This document shows positions 42,116 to 50,955 of a stretch of 64,000 nucleotides of DNA, one piece after another. The stretch is from an uncultured Opitutia bacterium (GTDB lineage Bacteria; Verrucomicrobiota; Verrucomicrobiia; Opitutales; Opitutaceae). The first letter of the stretch is position 1; the number at the start of each line of letters is the position of its first letter. The notes under the pieces are model-generated. The model worked only from the letters and a program-made list of their open reading frames with translations. It was not told the origin of the DNA and did not search any database. A program made the position numbers and the translations under genes. The stretch is from positions 1-64,000 of the forward strand of contig CAIPAH010000004.1 in NCBI GenBank assembly GCA_903862955.1. Reading direction: 5' to 3'.

Positions 42116-43321
42116 TCAGCTCCAGGGATAAAACGGCACCACGGTCCCAGCGGGAAACTCCGAAACATCAGCAGTCAATTCTACAAAGCCGTCCGTGCCC
42201 ACCAAGCCGCCGAAGTCGCCCGACGTGTTGCTCGGGTCCGGCGTGGCTTGCAATTCGCCCTGCGTGCCGCTCGCGACCTTCACGGGCAACAGGTAGGCCA
42301 GCTTGGGTTTGAAGGTCACCGCTGCCGTCAGCACCGCCCGGCGCGGGAGCGCCGGCGGGAGACCGCTGGCTTGGGCCAGGGCCGGCAGAACGTAGCGGTG
42401 GAGGCAGGTGTAGGCGGAGACGGGATTGCCGGGCAGCGCGAACACGGGCGTGGCGTCCGGGTTGAGGCCGAACCACAGGGGTTTGCCCGGGCGTTGCGCG
42501 ACGCCGTGGAAAATCTTCGTCACGCCCTGCGCGTCGAGTTCCGCGGGGAGAAAATCGAACTTCCCCTTGGAGACGCCGCCGGTGATGAGCACCACGTCAA
42601 ACTCCGCGATGATGTGCCACAGCATGTGCTCGATTTCGTGGCGCATATCGTGGAGGTGGAACCGTTCGACCCACGGATAGCCCGCCAGGTTGAGCGCCGC
42701 GCGCAGCGCGTGGTCGTTGCTGCGGCGGATCTGGTGCGGCGCCACGGCATCGCCCACCTCGACCAACTCGTCACCCGTGGCCACCACCGCAATTTTGGGG
42801 ACACGGGAGACCGTGAGCTGAGCCGCGCCGATGGCCGCAGCGACGGCAATTTCTCGTCCGCTAATGCGGGTGCCGGCCGGCACGATGATCTCGCCGGCAG
42901 GGTGGTCGCTGCCGCGGCGGTGGACGCCACGCCCGGCGGAAATGGGGACCGCTGGGAAAATCCTGATACGTTCGCCGTGCTTCTCGGCTTCCTCGTAGGG
43001 CACCACGCAGTCGGCTCCCTCGGGCAGCACGGCACCCGTCATCACCTCGATGCAGGCGTCGTTTGCGGGTCCAAGAGCAAATGGCCTCATGCCCGCGGCT
43101 TGCGTGGCTTCGAGGACAAATTCCCGCCGCCCGGCAGACGCGTCCTTGGCGCGCAGCGCGTAGCCGTCGAGTGTCACGCGGTCGAACGGCGGCAGGTCGC
43201 GGTCCGCCCGCAGGTCGGCACGCAGGATCCGGCCGTGGGCGGCGGACAGCGCGCATTCCTCCGTGGGAAACGACGCCATGGCCGCGAGCATCAGGCGTTC
43301 AGCCTCGGCAGGAGTGAGCAT
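42116..43321 (-). CDS. moeA: Molybdopterin molybdenumtransferase
   Basis: A 401-residue enzyme that inserts molybdate into adenylated molybdopterin. Hallmarks are LPPFDRVTLDGYAL, MTGAVLPEGADCVVPYEE, the region VPKIAVVATGDELVE, ITGGVSKGKFDF (close to the GGxS motif), and FALPGNPVSA. All four MoeA domains appear present. It lies 34 bases from the OPT transporter on the same strand. No other molybdopterin genes are in the window. Confidence 0.95.
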   Translation of the reverse strand: MLTPAEAERLMLAAMASFPTEECALSAAHGRILRADLRADRDLPPFDRVTLDGYALRAKDASAGRREFVLEATQAAGMRPFALGPANDACIEVMTGAVLPEGADCVVPYEEAEKHGERIRIFPAVPISAGRGVHRRGSDHPAGEIIVPAGTRISGREIAVAAAIGAAQLTVSRVPKIAVVATGDELVEVGDAVAPHQIRRSNDHALRAALNLAGYPWVERFHLHDMRHEIEHMLWHIIAEFDVVLITGGVSKGKFDFLPAELDAQGVTKIFHGVAQRPGKPLWFGLNPDATPVFALPGNPVSAYTCLHRYVLPALAQASGLPPALPRRAVLTAAVTFKPKLAYLLPVKVASGTQGELQATPDPSNTSGDFGGLVGTDGFVELTADVSEFPAGTVVPFYPWS

Positions 43322-43355
43322 GGCAGATACCGAAGAAACAGCCGGCGGAGCCGGG

Positions 43356-45344
43356 TCAGTGCATGCTGTAAACGACGTTGATCACCGAGTTGACGATCCC
43401 GGTGAGCGCCCAGCCCGAGATGAGGCCGGCGCAAATCGGTTCGCAACCCTCGACCCAGAAGTCGTGTCCCTTGGTGCCGGGTGTCGGATGCTTGCGGCCC
43501 GTCCACCAGAATAGCAGGGCACCAAGCCACATGGTGAAGGTGTATTCCGGCGGCAGGACCACGCCGAGACCGATGGACACGGCGCTCAGCGGGAAGCGGC
43601 CCTTGGTCACGATCTTGGCGATCTCGATGAAGGCGGCGCAGATCGCCGCCACCACCATCGCGGTGATCGCGGTGAAGGGCAGGGATTTCAAGCCGTGGGC
43701 GATCAACTCCGCCACGCCGCGCCACTGGACCGCCGCAGGCATCGCGTATTTGTCGGACACGATTGTGGCGGCGGACCGCACGCCCTCCGCGTTGGGCGGG
43801 AGGAAGAGCAGGTAAAACAGCGGCACGGCGGCGAGAGCGCCGGCGAAGATGCCGATGACGTGGCCGATGGCCTGCTGGCGCGGCTTGGCGCCGAGCATGT
43901 AGCCGGGCTTGATGTCGGAGAGCAGGTTCGCGGCGTTGGCGGAGATTTCCGCCGTCATGCCGCCGGGGATCAGGTTGCTCGCCGGATTCGTCCGGTCGAA
44001 CGCCGCCATCGTGAACTGCGTGATCTTGGAGAGGGCGCCGGTGGGCGTCCAGGACGTGAGCGCCATCGAGTTCGTGCAGATGATGGCGAGCACGAAGATC
44101 AGCGGGAACGAGATGAAGGCCAGGAACCACGGCACGCTGAAGAAGGCGTGCGACACGTAGGCGCCGAGCACGGTCAGGATCGGCACCGCCACGGCCGACA
44201 TCCAGAGCGGCAGCTCGATGTGCTTGAGCACGTCGGTTTCGCCCGGCTCCGTTACGCGGGCTTTCCGGCGAAAAATCCCGCGGAACAGCTCGGGTTTGCC
44301 CAGCAGGCTGACGATCGATCCGACCACCATCATCGAGACCGCCCACCACAACGACCACTGGTTGACGATTTCGGCGCGAGTGATCGGGACCACCACGCCT
44401 GACGCCGTGACGCGCTGCACGATATCGCCGTGCCGGATCATGAGTGGGGCGAGGACAACGAAGTTGATGAAAGCACCCAGCAGACAGCTGCTGGCCACCC
44501 GGATGCCCATCAGTCCGCCGACGCCGATCATGGAAAGATCGAGGGTCAGCCGCAGCCCGAGGGTCTTGAAATCGGTGCCAAGGATCGAAGGCGTCCAGAG
44601 ATGAAACCGCGTGGCGAGGTTGTAGTAATACGTGTCAAGCCGCTCCTCCAGGTACCACGGTTCGGTCAGGCCCGTCCAAGATTTCATCCGCAGGATCGTG
44701 AATTGCACGAGCTTCATCCAACCGTCGCCGGAGATGAAATTGACGAACGCCGCCAGCGCCGCGGTCCACCCCAGCAGCCGGGCTTTGTAAACGCCCTGCT
44801 CGGCCGCGCCGTGGTAAAGCGCGTCGAGCACCACGCCCGCGGCGCGGCCTTCGGGGAAGGGCAGCTGGTCCTCGTTGATGAAGCGCCGCTTCATCGGGAA
44901 CGCGATGAAGACGCCCAGGATGGCCACGACCAGCATCCACGACAGCATGTGCCACCACGGGATGATGTGGCCCGTGACAATCATGTAGGCGGCCAGGGCG
45001 GAAATCAGCGGCGACGTCATGTAGCCCGCCGCGGTCGCGATCGATTGCGTGCAATTGTTCTCGAGGATCGTGAAATCCTGCGCGAAGCCGGCCTTCGCAA
45101 ATCCCCGGTAAAGCGCGAAGGCGAGGATCACGGAGGTCAGGCCCACGCCTGTGGTGATGCCGGTTTTGCCGCCGATGTAGAGATTGGTGGCGGCCAGGAC
45201 GCCCCCGAGGCAGAAGCCCGTGAGCGCGGACCGCAGCGTGAGCTGCGCCATGTCTCCCCGATAAACGTTTTCGAACCACCAGCGGTCCTTTTGGGCACGC
45301 GTCCACGTGCGGATTTGCTCGTCGGTCAGTTGGGTGATCGCCAT
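43356..45344 (-). CDS. OPT-family oligopeptide/metal-chelate transporter
   Basis: A 662-residue inner-membrane protein with about 14 to 16 helices. The N-terminal region GGVLAATNLYIGGKTGITTG and FTILENNCTQSIATAAGYM are typical of the OPT (EspB/YSL-like) family. Later conserved parts are FPEGRAAGVVLDALYH and IKPGYMLGAKPRQQAIGHVIG. Substrates are oligopeptides or metal-siderophore-like complexes. The ATG at 45344 is preferred since longer frames enter a repeat region. It may be transcribed with moeA. Confidence 0.9.
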   Translation of the reverse strand: MAITQLTDEQIRTWTRAQKDRWWFENVYRGDMAQLTLRSALTGFCLGGVLAATNLYIGGKTGITTGVGLTSVILAFALYRGFAKAGFAQDFTILENNCTQSIATAAGYMTSPLISALAAYMIVTGHIIPWWHMLSWMLVVAILGVFIAFPMKRRFINEDQLPFPEGRAAGVVLDALYHGAAEQGVYKARLLGWTAALAAFVNFISGDGWMKLVQFTILRMKSWTGLTEPWYLEERLDTYYYNLATRFHLWTPSILGTDFKTLGLRLTLDLSMIGVGGLMGIRVASSCLLGAFINFVVLAPLMIRHGDIVQRVTASGVVVPITRAEIVNQWSLWWAVSMMVVGSIVSLLGKPELFRGIFRRKARVTEPGETDVLKHIELPLWMSAVAVPILTVLGAYVSHAFFSVPWFLAFISFPLIFVLAIICTNSMALTSWTPTGALSKITQFTMAAFDRTNPASNLIPGGMTAEISANAANLLSDIKPGYMLGAKPRQQAIGHVIGIFAGALAAVPLFYLLFLPPNAEGVRSAATIVSDKYAMPAAVQWRGVAELIAHGLKSLPFTAITAMVVAAICAAFIEIAKIVTKGRFPLSAVSIGLGVVLPPEYTFTMWLGALLFWWTGRKHPTPGTKGHDFWVEGCEPICAGLISGWALTGIVNSVINVVYSMH

Positions 45345-45446
45345 GGGGTATTTTTGCGCGAGCGTGCCGCGCCGGGTAAAAAATACGAGGCTTCTTCTAG
45401 AGGCTGGGCGGGATCGCTTATCCCGCCCCAATCTCCACGAGCTTTT

Positions 45447-45513
45447 CCGCGGATTGCCGCGGATTGCCGCGGATAATTTCAATTATCCGCGCTTATCCGT
45501 GTAATCCGCGGGG
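45447..45513. repeat. CCGCGGATT repeat, second copy
   Basis: Two tandem CCGCGGATTG units (45447-45470) are followed by ATAATTTCAATTAT and then by TCCGCGCTTATCCGTGTAAT and CCGCGG. The second half is the reverse complement of the element at 27287-27320 with few changes. The rest of the gap 45345-45562 contains a T-rich CTTCTTCTAGAGGC stretch; no gene is supported. Confidence 0.6.
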
Positions 45514-45562
45514 AGGAATTCCTCCGCTGCGGCCGGCTTCGGCGCCCCCGCGCAAAAAAACC

Positions 45563-46489
45563 TCACTCGTAGCGCGCGGCGCGACCGAGGTAGTTGAGCA
45601 TCCAGATTTCCTTCCAGACGCGGTAACAGCCCTCGTGGGTGATCTTGCCGAGGTCCTCGCGGTCCGGCTGGGAATGAAGAAATCCGAGCTCGGTGTTGAG
45701 CCGGTCGAGTTCGCCCTGCGTGCTGTTGAGGTCCGCGTGTGGCTCGACCGTGAACGCCACGGCGGTCGCGCCCGCGCGGGCCAGGCGCGCGCGGTGCCGC
45801 TCCAACAGCCGCGCCAGCGAACGGCACAGCGGCACGCGCTCCACCGACCAAGACTCGGGATAGAATCCGGCAAACGGCACCGCGAGGTTGTCGGTCACGA
45901 AGCGCCGGCCGTCGGCGGTGAGCGTCGTGACGGAATAGCAAATGTTCACGGCGCCGCTGGAGCGCGGAATGAACGTCACCTGCACGCGCGTCGTTGCGGC
46001 CGGATCCTGGTAAACCGACACGCGCAGGTAAATGCCACCGCCGATTTCGGCCTTGAGTGCCTGAATCTGCTTGAAGCCCTGCGCCCGGAACCAGTCGCGC
46101 AGCCGCAACGGCCGCGGCTGGGTCGGCCATTCGTCACCGGCTTGGTTGATCACGTAGCGGGGAAACAGCGGCAGGGGACTCACACTGAGCGCGTGGATGC
46201 TCAGCCAGTTCATCAGCGTCTCGCCGAGGAACCAGACGAGAAAAAATACCAGCGCGAGCACCCAGTAGGGGCGGTCGACAAGCTCGAAATCCTGGCAGAT
46301 CTGCGCCGCGCCGAACGCGAATACGAGCCAGCGCAGCCAGCGGTCGGCAATGGCGAGCAGCGGTGACGCCACCCGCTGGTTGATTTGGGCCAGCGCGAAC
46401 GAGATCACAATCGCCGCGAGGATCAGGTAGGGAATTTCCACGGGGAAAGTCGATGAGCCGGGCTCCGCTGTGCGGTCCGGGACCGCCAT
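45563..46489 (-). CDS. Membrane protein with soluble C-terminal domain, downstream of dnaN
   Basis: A 308-residue protein of unknown family starting at the ATG at 46489. Three to four hydrophobic helices occupy about 18-105 (IPYLILAAIVISFALAQ, then WLRWLVFAFGAAQI and VLALVFFLVWFLGETL). The remaining 200 residues are soluble, with YVINQAGDEWPTQPRPLRLRD and VQVTFIPRSSGAVNICY. It begins 20 bases after the dnaN stop on the same strand and is therefore likely in one transcript with the replication clamp gene. No function is proposed. Confidence 0.65.
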   Translation of the reverse strand: MAVPDRTAEPGSSTFPVEIPYLILAAIVISFALAQINQRVASPLLAIADRWLRWLVFAFGAAQICQDFELVDRPYWVLALVFFLVWFLGETLMNWLSIHALSVSPLPLFPRYVINQAGDEWPTQPRPLRLRDWFRAQGFKQIQALKAEIGGGIYLRVSVYQDPAATTRVQVTFIPRSSGAVNICYSVTTLTADGRRFVTDNLAVPFAGFYPESWSVERVPLCRSLARLLERHRARLARAGATAVAFTVEPHADLNSTQGELDRLNTELGFLHSQPDREDLGKITHEGCYRVWKEIWMLNYLGRAARYE

Positions 46490-46509
46490 GGCGGGGCACC
46501 TGCTGCCGG

Positions 46510-47634
46510 TCAGCTGAGACGGACGGGCATGATGACGCAGATGAAGCTGTCGAGCGTCTTGAACACGCCCGGGCTCACCTCGTCCTTCAGCTCGAAGAAA
46601 ATCTCGTCCTTGGTCAGCGCGCGGAGCGGGTCCATCACGAAGGTCGGGTTGAACGCGACCTGCAGTTCCGGGCCGCTGTAGCCGATGGCCATCGACTCGT
46701 GGGCCTCGCCGAAATCCGGGCTCTGCGCCGTGATCTCGAGGAGGTTGCTCGACAGCTTGATCTTCACGGAGTTCGACTTTTCCGAACAGACCAGTGCCGC
46801 GCGGTGCACGCACTGGAGGAAGAGCTCGCGCTCCAGCTTGATGCGCTGGTGGGTTTCCTTCGGGATGACCTGGTTGTAATTCGGGTAGCTGCCCTCGACG
46901 ACCTTCGAGTAGAGGTAAACGTGGTCGATCAGGCCGCTGGTGTCCTTGTCCGTCGCGATCTGGAAGGCCGCGCGGCGTTCGTTGAAGTTGATCTTCAGCT
47001 TCTCGCCCTTGTCGAGGAGGCGCGTGAGCTCGCTGACGGTCTTCGCGGGCAGGATGATGGCGCCCGCGGACGCGGCCGGCACATCCATCTCCTTCGAGAC
47101 CAGCGCGAGGCGGCGGCCGTCGGTGGCGACGAGCGAGAGCTTGCCGTCCTTGAAATTGAAATAGACGCCGTTGAGGATGTAGCGCGTCTCGTCGCTCGAC
47201 TGCGCGTAGGCGACGCTCTTGAGCATGGCGGTCAACTCGGCCTGCTCGAGGGTGTAGGCTTTTTCGTCGCCGAACTCCGGCAGCGGCGGGAACTCATCCT
47301 TCGCGATGCCCATGATGCGGAAATTGGACCCGCCGGAGGTGAGCTTGACCTGGTGGTTGGGGGAGGCGTCGAAGGTGACATCCACGTTGGGCAGCTCGCG
47401 CACGATGGTGGCGAGGCGCTTGACCGGCAGGGTGACAGAGCCCTTTTCCTTCACCTCGGCCCTGATCTTGCAGCGGATGCCGAGGTCGAGGTTCGTGGTG
47501 GTGAGGGAAATCTGATCCTTTTCCGCCTCGATCAGCACGTTGCTCAGGATGGGCATCGTGGCCTTGGAGCCGACGACGTTAAGCACCTGGGCTAGGCCGT
47601 TGGCGAAGTGATCACGGTTGATTTTGAATTTCAT
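46510..47634 (-). CDS. dnaN: DNA polymerase III beta sliding clamp
   Basis: A 374-residue clamp with three repeated domains. Start [22 protein letters not shown] and the family ends [13 protein letters not shown] (usual M-P-x-R/K-L end) are diagnostic. The middle part contains [28 protein letters not shown]. Length is normal. dnaA and recF are not adjacent, so the gene is not at a classical dnaA-dnaN origin. An AT-rich region with a promoter-like -10 lies upstream. Confidence 0.97.
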   Translation of the reverse strand: MKFKINRDHFANGLAQVLNVVGSKATMPILSNVLIEAEKDQISLTTTNLDLGIRCKIRAEVKEKGSVTLPVKRLATIVRELPNVDVTFDASPNHQVKLTSGGSNFRIMGIAKDEFPPLPEFGDEKAYTLEQAELTAMLKSVAYAQSSDETRYILNGVYFNFKDGKLSLVATDGRRLALVSKEMDVPAASAGAIILPAKTVSELTRLLDKGEKLKINFNERRAAFQIATDKDTSGLIDHVYLYSKVVEGSYPNYNQVIPKETHQRIKLERELFLQCVHRAALVCSEKSNSVKIKLSSNLLEITAQSPDFGEAHESMAIGYSGPELQVAFNPTFVMDPLRALTKDEIFFELKDEVSPGVFKTLDSFICVIMPVRLS

Positions 47635-47715
47635 GAGGGGCGGACAGGGGACCGTCTGGAAGAAGCTAACAAAGTCTAATAGGATAAGGGTTCAATAAGT
47701 AATTAAAGCAGTATT

Positions 47716-47742
47716 ATTATAGGCGGTGAGAAACTGCAATAA
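47716..47742 (-). promoter_or_regulatory. Candidate dnaN promoter
   Basis: On the minus strand the sequence TATAAT at 47716-47721 matches the -10 consensus perfectly. A TTATTG box lies 15 bases further upstream (47737-47742), a weak -35 with a slightly short spacer; TTGCAG at 47734-47739 would be too close. The AT-rich stretch 47665-47755 stands out in this GC-rich window. The start codon of dnaN is about 80 bases downstream. The rest of the 228-base gap to 47862 shows nothing else I can support. Confidence 0.45.
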
Positions 47743-47862
47743 CCCGGGATTTTCCCTCGGTGGAACACCCTGTTTGGCGCGGTGAAGAATCGAGAAGGGA
47801 AGGCTGACAACCAAGGGGTTATCCGCCGCCCCAAAGTTACGAGCAAGTCACCCGCAGGTTGC

Positions 47863-48747
47863 TCACACGATGTTGGTCGGGACCCGCGGACGGGCCGGCC
47901 GCCGCCATTGGCGGAACAAGCCGTAGAAGATGTAGCCGAGGCAGGCGCAGACCATCGCGTATTCCTTGAAAAGCACGACCAGGCCGATCAGGACCACGGA
48001 CCCAACGAGGAATTGCAGGCGGGCCTTCGTCTGGAGATCTAGGTTCTTGCCGCTGGGATAGCGCACGGTGCTGACCATCAGGATCGCGATCAACAGCATC
48101 AGCGGCGGCAGCGCCAGCGCCCATAGCCGCAGGGACTTGTCCATGGACGAAAGATGGAGCAGAAAAAGCACCAGAGAAGCCACCGTCGCAGCGGCCGCCG
48201 GCACCGGCAGGCCGACGAAATCCTTGTTCGTCTCCTTCTTCTTGCCGTGCAGCAACGGGTTGGTGATGACGTTGAACCGGGCGAGCCGGACCGCCGCACA
48301 CAGCAGGTAAATGAAGCCCAAAAACCAGCCGATGCTGCGGAAAATCTCATAGCCCTGGGTGGGCGAGAGAATCAGGAAGAAAACCATCAGGGCTGGCGCG
48401 ATGCCGAACGAGATCACGTCCGCCAGCGAGTCGAACTCCGCGCCAAACAGCGACTCGCGCCCGCCCATGCGCGCGAGGCGGCCGTCGAGCGTGTCAAACG
48501 CCGCGGCGCCAAAGATGAACCACACCGCGAGGGTATAGTGGGCCGAGGAACTCTGGTTGAGATACTCGCCGGTGGGCAGGGTTTCCGCGAGGCGGGCTTG
48601 GATGCAGTGGATGACAGCGACGAACCCGCAGAACAGGTTGCCCGCGGTCATCAGGTTGGGCAGGAAATAGATCCGGCTGGCCTGGCGGACGTTGTAGGGG
48701 TCCTCTTTCGCCTCAAGGTCGTCGGGAAACGGCGGACGGGAGTTCAT
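47863..48747 (-). CDS. pssA: CDP-diacylglycerol-serine O-phosphatidyltransferase
   Basis: A 294-residue inner-membrane enzyme of the CDP-alcohol phosphatidyltransferase family that makes phosphatidylserine. The signature D-x2-DG-x2-AR-x8-G-x3-D-x3-D is seen in DTLDGRLARMGGRESLFGAE continuing FDSLAD. IYFLPNLMTAGNLFCGF begins the conserved part, as in type II PssA. About 7 to 8 helices. The start overlaps the stop of the RelE-like gene by 4 bases, so translation is likely coupled. Confidence 0.92.
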   Translation of the reverse strand: MNSRPPFPDDLEAKEDPYNVRQASRIYFLPNLMTAGNLFCGFVAVIHCIQARLAETLPTGEYLNQSSSAHYTLAVWFIFGAAAFDTLDGRLARMGGRESLFGAEFDSLADVISFGIAPALMVFFLILSPTQGYEIFRSIGWFLGFIYLLCAAVRLARFNVITNPLLHGKKKETNKDFVGLPVPAAAATVASLVLFLLHLSSMDKSLRLWALALPPLMLLIAILMVSTVRYPSGKNLDLQTKARLQFLVGSVVLIGLVVLFKEYAMVCACLGYIFYGLFRQWRRPARPRVPTNIV

Positions 48748-49094
48748 TTCGTGAGGCTCTCCAGGTATTTCCAGAATTTTGAGTGCTGCTCGACCAGTTG
48801 TTGTTCCGAGACGGGCAGCTTGTTGCGCAGGAGAAAGTCCTCGAGCGAGTTTTTGTGGAGGATGTAGTGCGTGTGCAGCGTCTCTTCCTGCACTTGGAAA
48901 TAAAAGCGGTATTCGCCCGACCGGAGGCGGTAAAATTCCCGCTGACCCCGGTGAAAACGCCCGAGTGGCTCGCGCGGATGGGCGAGGTCAGCCGGCTTCA
49001 GGCTGCTGATCGGCTCGATCAGCGCCAGTTGCTCCATGGGGCCGAGCCGGTTCAGCTCCCGCATGCTCTGCTCGGAAAAAGTGACCTGATACAT
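48744..49094 (-). CDS. RelE/ParE-like fold protein
   Basis: A 116-residue protein starting at the ATG at 49094. It resembles the RelE/ParE toxin superfamily: VTFSEQSMRELNRLGPMEQLALIEPI at the start, then LGRFHRGQREFYRLRSGEYRFYFQV, which matches the R-x-x-x-G-x-Y-R-x-x-Y pattern of the group. The C-terminal 35 residues (NSLEDFLLRNKLPV...) are longer than in typical toxins. No antitoxin gene is adjacent. Its stop overlaps the pssA start. It may be a domesticated regulator rather than a toxin. Confidence 0.65.
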   Translation of the reverse strand: MYQVTFSEQSMRELNRLGPMEQLALIEPISSLKPADLAHPREPLGRFHRGQREFYRLRSGEYRFYFQVQEETLHTHYILHKNSLEDFLLRNKLPVSEQQLVEQHSKFWKYLESLTK

Positions 49095-49186
49095 GATGGG
49101 TGGCTCAGGCGCGGGCGTAACCCCGTCTGGCCGCCGGCGTCTTGCCGGTAACAGGGAACTGACCTGAGATTTTGCTCCTGGGGCCC

Positions 49187-49633
49187 ATGAAAAAACCGTT
49201 TCTAACTTTCGCCCTCGCCTCAGCAACGCTATTCCTCGCCGCCACCCGCGCGGCCGAGCCCAAACCTGCCGCTGCGCCGGCACCCGCGCCCGTCCTCACT
49301 GCGGACCAGGCCGCGCTACTGAAGCGCTACGACCTCAACCACGACGGCAAGCTCGATGAGAACGAACTCGCTTTGGCGCACGAGGCCATGCTGAAAAACA
49401 ACCAGGCCGGCACAGGCAACGGGGAACGTGGCCGGAAGATCCGCGCCGCGCTGCTCAAGAAATTCGATACGAATGGCGACGGCCAGCTGGACGAAAACGA
49501 ACGCGCGGAAATGAGGAAATTCTTCCTCGCGCGCTACGACAAGAACGGCGACGGCCGGCTCGACGACGAGGAACGAGCCGCCATGCGCGCGGATTTCAAG
49601 GCCCGGGCGCAGGCGAACAAGCCGGCCAACTGA
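49187..49633 (+). CDS. Secreted EF-hand calcium-binding protein
   Basis: A 148-residue protein with a signal peptide (about 1-22, KKPFLTFALASATLFLAATRA) and a Pro/Ala linker. Three EF-hand loops are visible: DLNHDGKLDENE, DTNGDGQLDENE and DKNGDGRLDDEE. All have the calcium-ligand positions filled. The rest is helical and charged. Such small periplasmic EF-hand proteins are common in this phylum; the partner is unknown. Starts at 49187 (ATG); an upstream start is possible. Confidence 0.85.
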   Translation: MKKPFLTFALASATLFLAATRAAEPKPAAAPAPAPVLTADQAALLKRYDLNHDGKLDENELALAHEAMLKNNQAGTGNGERGRKIRAALLKKFDTNGDGQLDENERAEMRKFFLARYDKNGDGRLDDEERAAMRADFKARAQANKPAN

Positions 49634-49740
49634 GCGCGACCGTCGCACGGGGACGGGCCGCGGTCCGGCCCGTCGCGGCGTTAGCGACAGCCGGCATCTT
49701 TCTGGTTTCCACGCCACGACTGTCGGAGTAGAGTGGTGGC

Positions 49741-50955
49741 ATGTCCGTTTCCTTGTCTGACATCCGTGCCGCCGCGCGACGCATCGCCGGCGGGGTCATT
49801 GTCTCGCCCTGTGCCGAATCGATCCCGTTGTCCGAGATCACAGGCGCCCGCATCGCGTGCAAACTCGACAACATGCAGCGCACCGGCTCGTTCAAGGAAC
49901 GTGGTGCGCGCAATGCGCTCCTGCAGCTTCCGGCTGCGGCCAAGAAGCGCGGTGTCATCGCCGCCAGTGCGGGCAACCACGCCCTGGGCCTCGCCTACCA
50001 CGGCCGCCTGCTTGGCATTCCGGTCACCGTGGTGATGCCCGATTACGCCCCCCTCATCAAAATCACCACCTGCCAGCGGCTCGGCGCGAACGTCATCGTG
50101 AACGGCGCGGATTTCACCGCCGCGCGCCGACTGGCGGAGGATCTCGTCGAGACACGCGAGCTCACCTACATCCACGGCTTTGACGACCCGGCCATCATCG
50201 CCGGCCAGGGCACGCTCGGGCTCGAAATCCTGCGGCAGGTGCCGGACGCCGATGCGATCGTCTGCCCCGTGGGCGGTGGCGGTTTGATCGCCGGGCTGGC
50301 CATCGCCGTGAAGTCCCTGCGGCCGCGCGTGAAGGTCATCGGCGTGGAAAGCGCCTGCACCGGGAATTTCGCCGCGGCGCTGCGCGCGGGACGGCCGGTG
50401 AACGTGCCGCGGCACCCGACGCTCGCGGACGGCCTCGCGACGCTGACCGTGGGCCGCAACGCCTTTGCGCTCGCCCGCCGGAACGTGGACCAGGTGGTGA
50501 GCGTGTCGGAGGACGCCATCTCGCTCGCGATCCTGCGCATGCTCGAACTCGAAAAGACCGTCGTCGAGGGCGCGGCTGCCACGCCGTTGGCCGCGATGAT
50601 GTCTGGGCGGCTGCCGGCGCTGCGCGGCAAGAAGGTCGTGCTTGTTGTTGGCGGCGGCAACATCGACCCGGCCATTCTCAGCCGTGTCATCGAGAAAGGC
50701 CTTGTGTCCGACGGGCGGCTCACGCGCTTCACCGCGCTGATCAGCGACCGGCCGGGCGGGTTGGCGGTGCTGTGCCGCGTGATCGCGGACGCGGGCGCGA
50801 GCATCAAGGACATCGCCCACGACCGCGCCTTCAGCGGGCCGGACGTGTCGGCGGTGCATGCCGTCTGCACGGTGGAAACGCGGGACCGCGCCCACATCGC
50901 GGCCTTGCATCGCGCCTTGAAGAAGCACGGCTTTCCGCTCGTCATGAGGAAATGA
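49741..50955 (+). CDS. ilvA: Threonine dehydratase (biosynthetic/catabolic), PLP-dependent
   Basis: A 404-residue fold-type II PLP enzyme deaminating threonine to 2-oxobutanoate. The PLP lysine lies in QRTGSFKERGARNAL, the nearby ASAGNHALGLAYH and the phosphate loop GGGGLIAGLAIAV are typical. A C-terminal ACT domain (about 325-404) begins RLTRFTALISDRPGGLAVLCRVI. One ACT-like domain suggests the shorter TdcB-type or the single-domain IlvA. The stop overlaps the start of the ABC fusion gene by 4 bases, an unexpected coupling. Confidence 0.92.
   Translation: MSVSLSDIRAAARRIAGGVIVSPCAESIPLSEITGARIACKLDNMQRTGSFKERGARNALLQLPAAAKKRGVIAASAGNHALGLAYHGRLLGIPVTVVMPDYAPLIKITTCQRLGANVIVNGADFTAARRLAEDLVETRELTYIHGFDDPAIIAGQGTLGLEILRQVPDADAIVCPVGGGGLIAGLAIAVKSLRPRVKVIGVESACTGNFAAALRAGRPVNVPRHPTLADGLATLTVGRNAFALARRNVDQVVSVSEDAISLAILRMLELEKTVVEGAAATPLAAMMSGRLPALRGKKVVLVVGGGNIDPAILSRVIEKGLVSDGRLTRFTALISDRPGGLAVLCRVIADAGASIKDIAHDRAFSGPDVSAVHAVCTVETRDRAHIAALHRALKKHGFPLVMRK

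Noticed and set aside
47635-47862. Replication origin next to dnaN
   Set aside because: The region is AT-rich, but I see no cluster of DnaA boxes (TTATCCACA), and dnaA, recF and gyrB are absent. A promoter explains it more simply.
48744-49094. Complete toxin-antitoxin system
   Set aside because: No antitoxin-like small gene is adjacent on either side; the neighbours are pssA and a divergent EF-hand gene.
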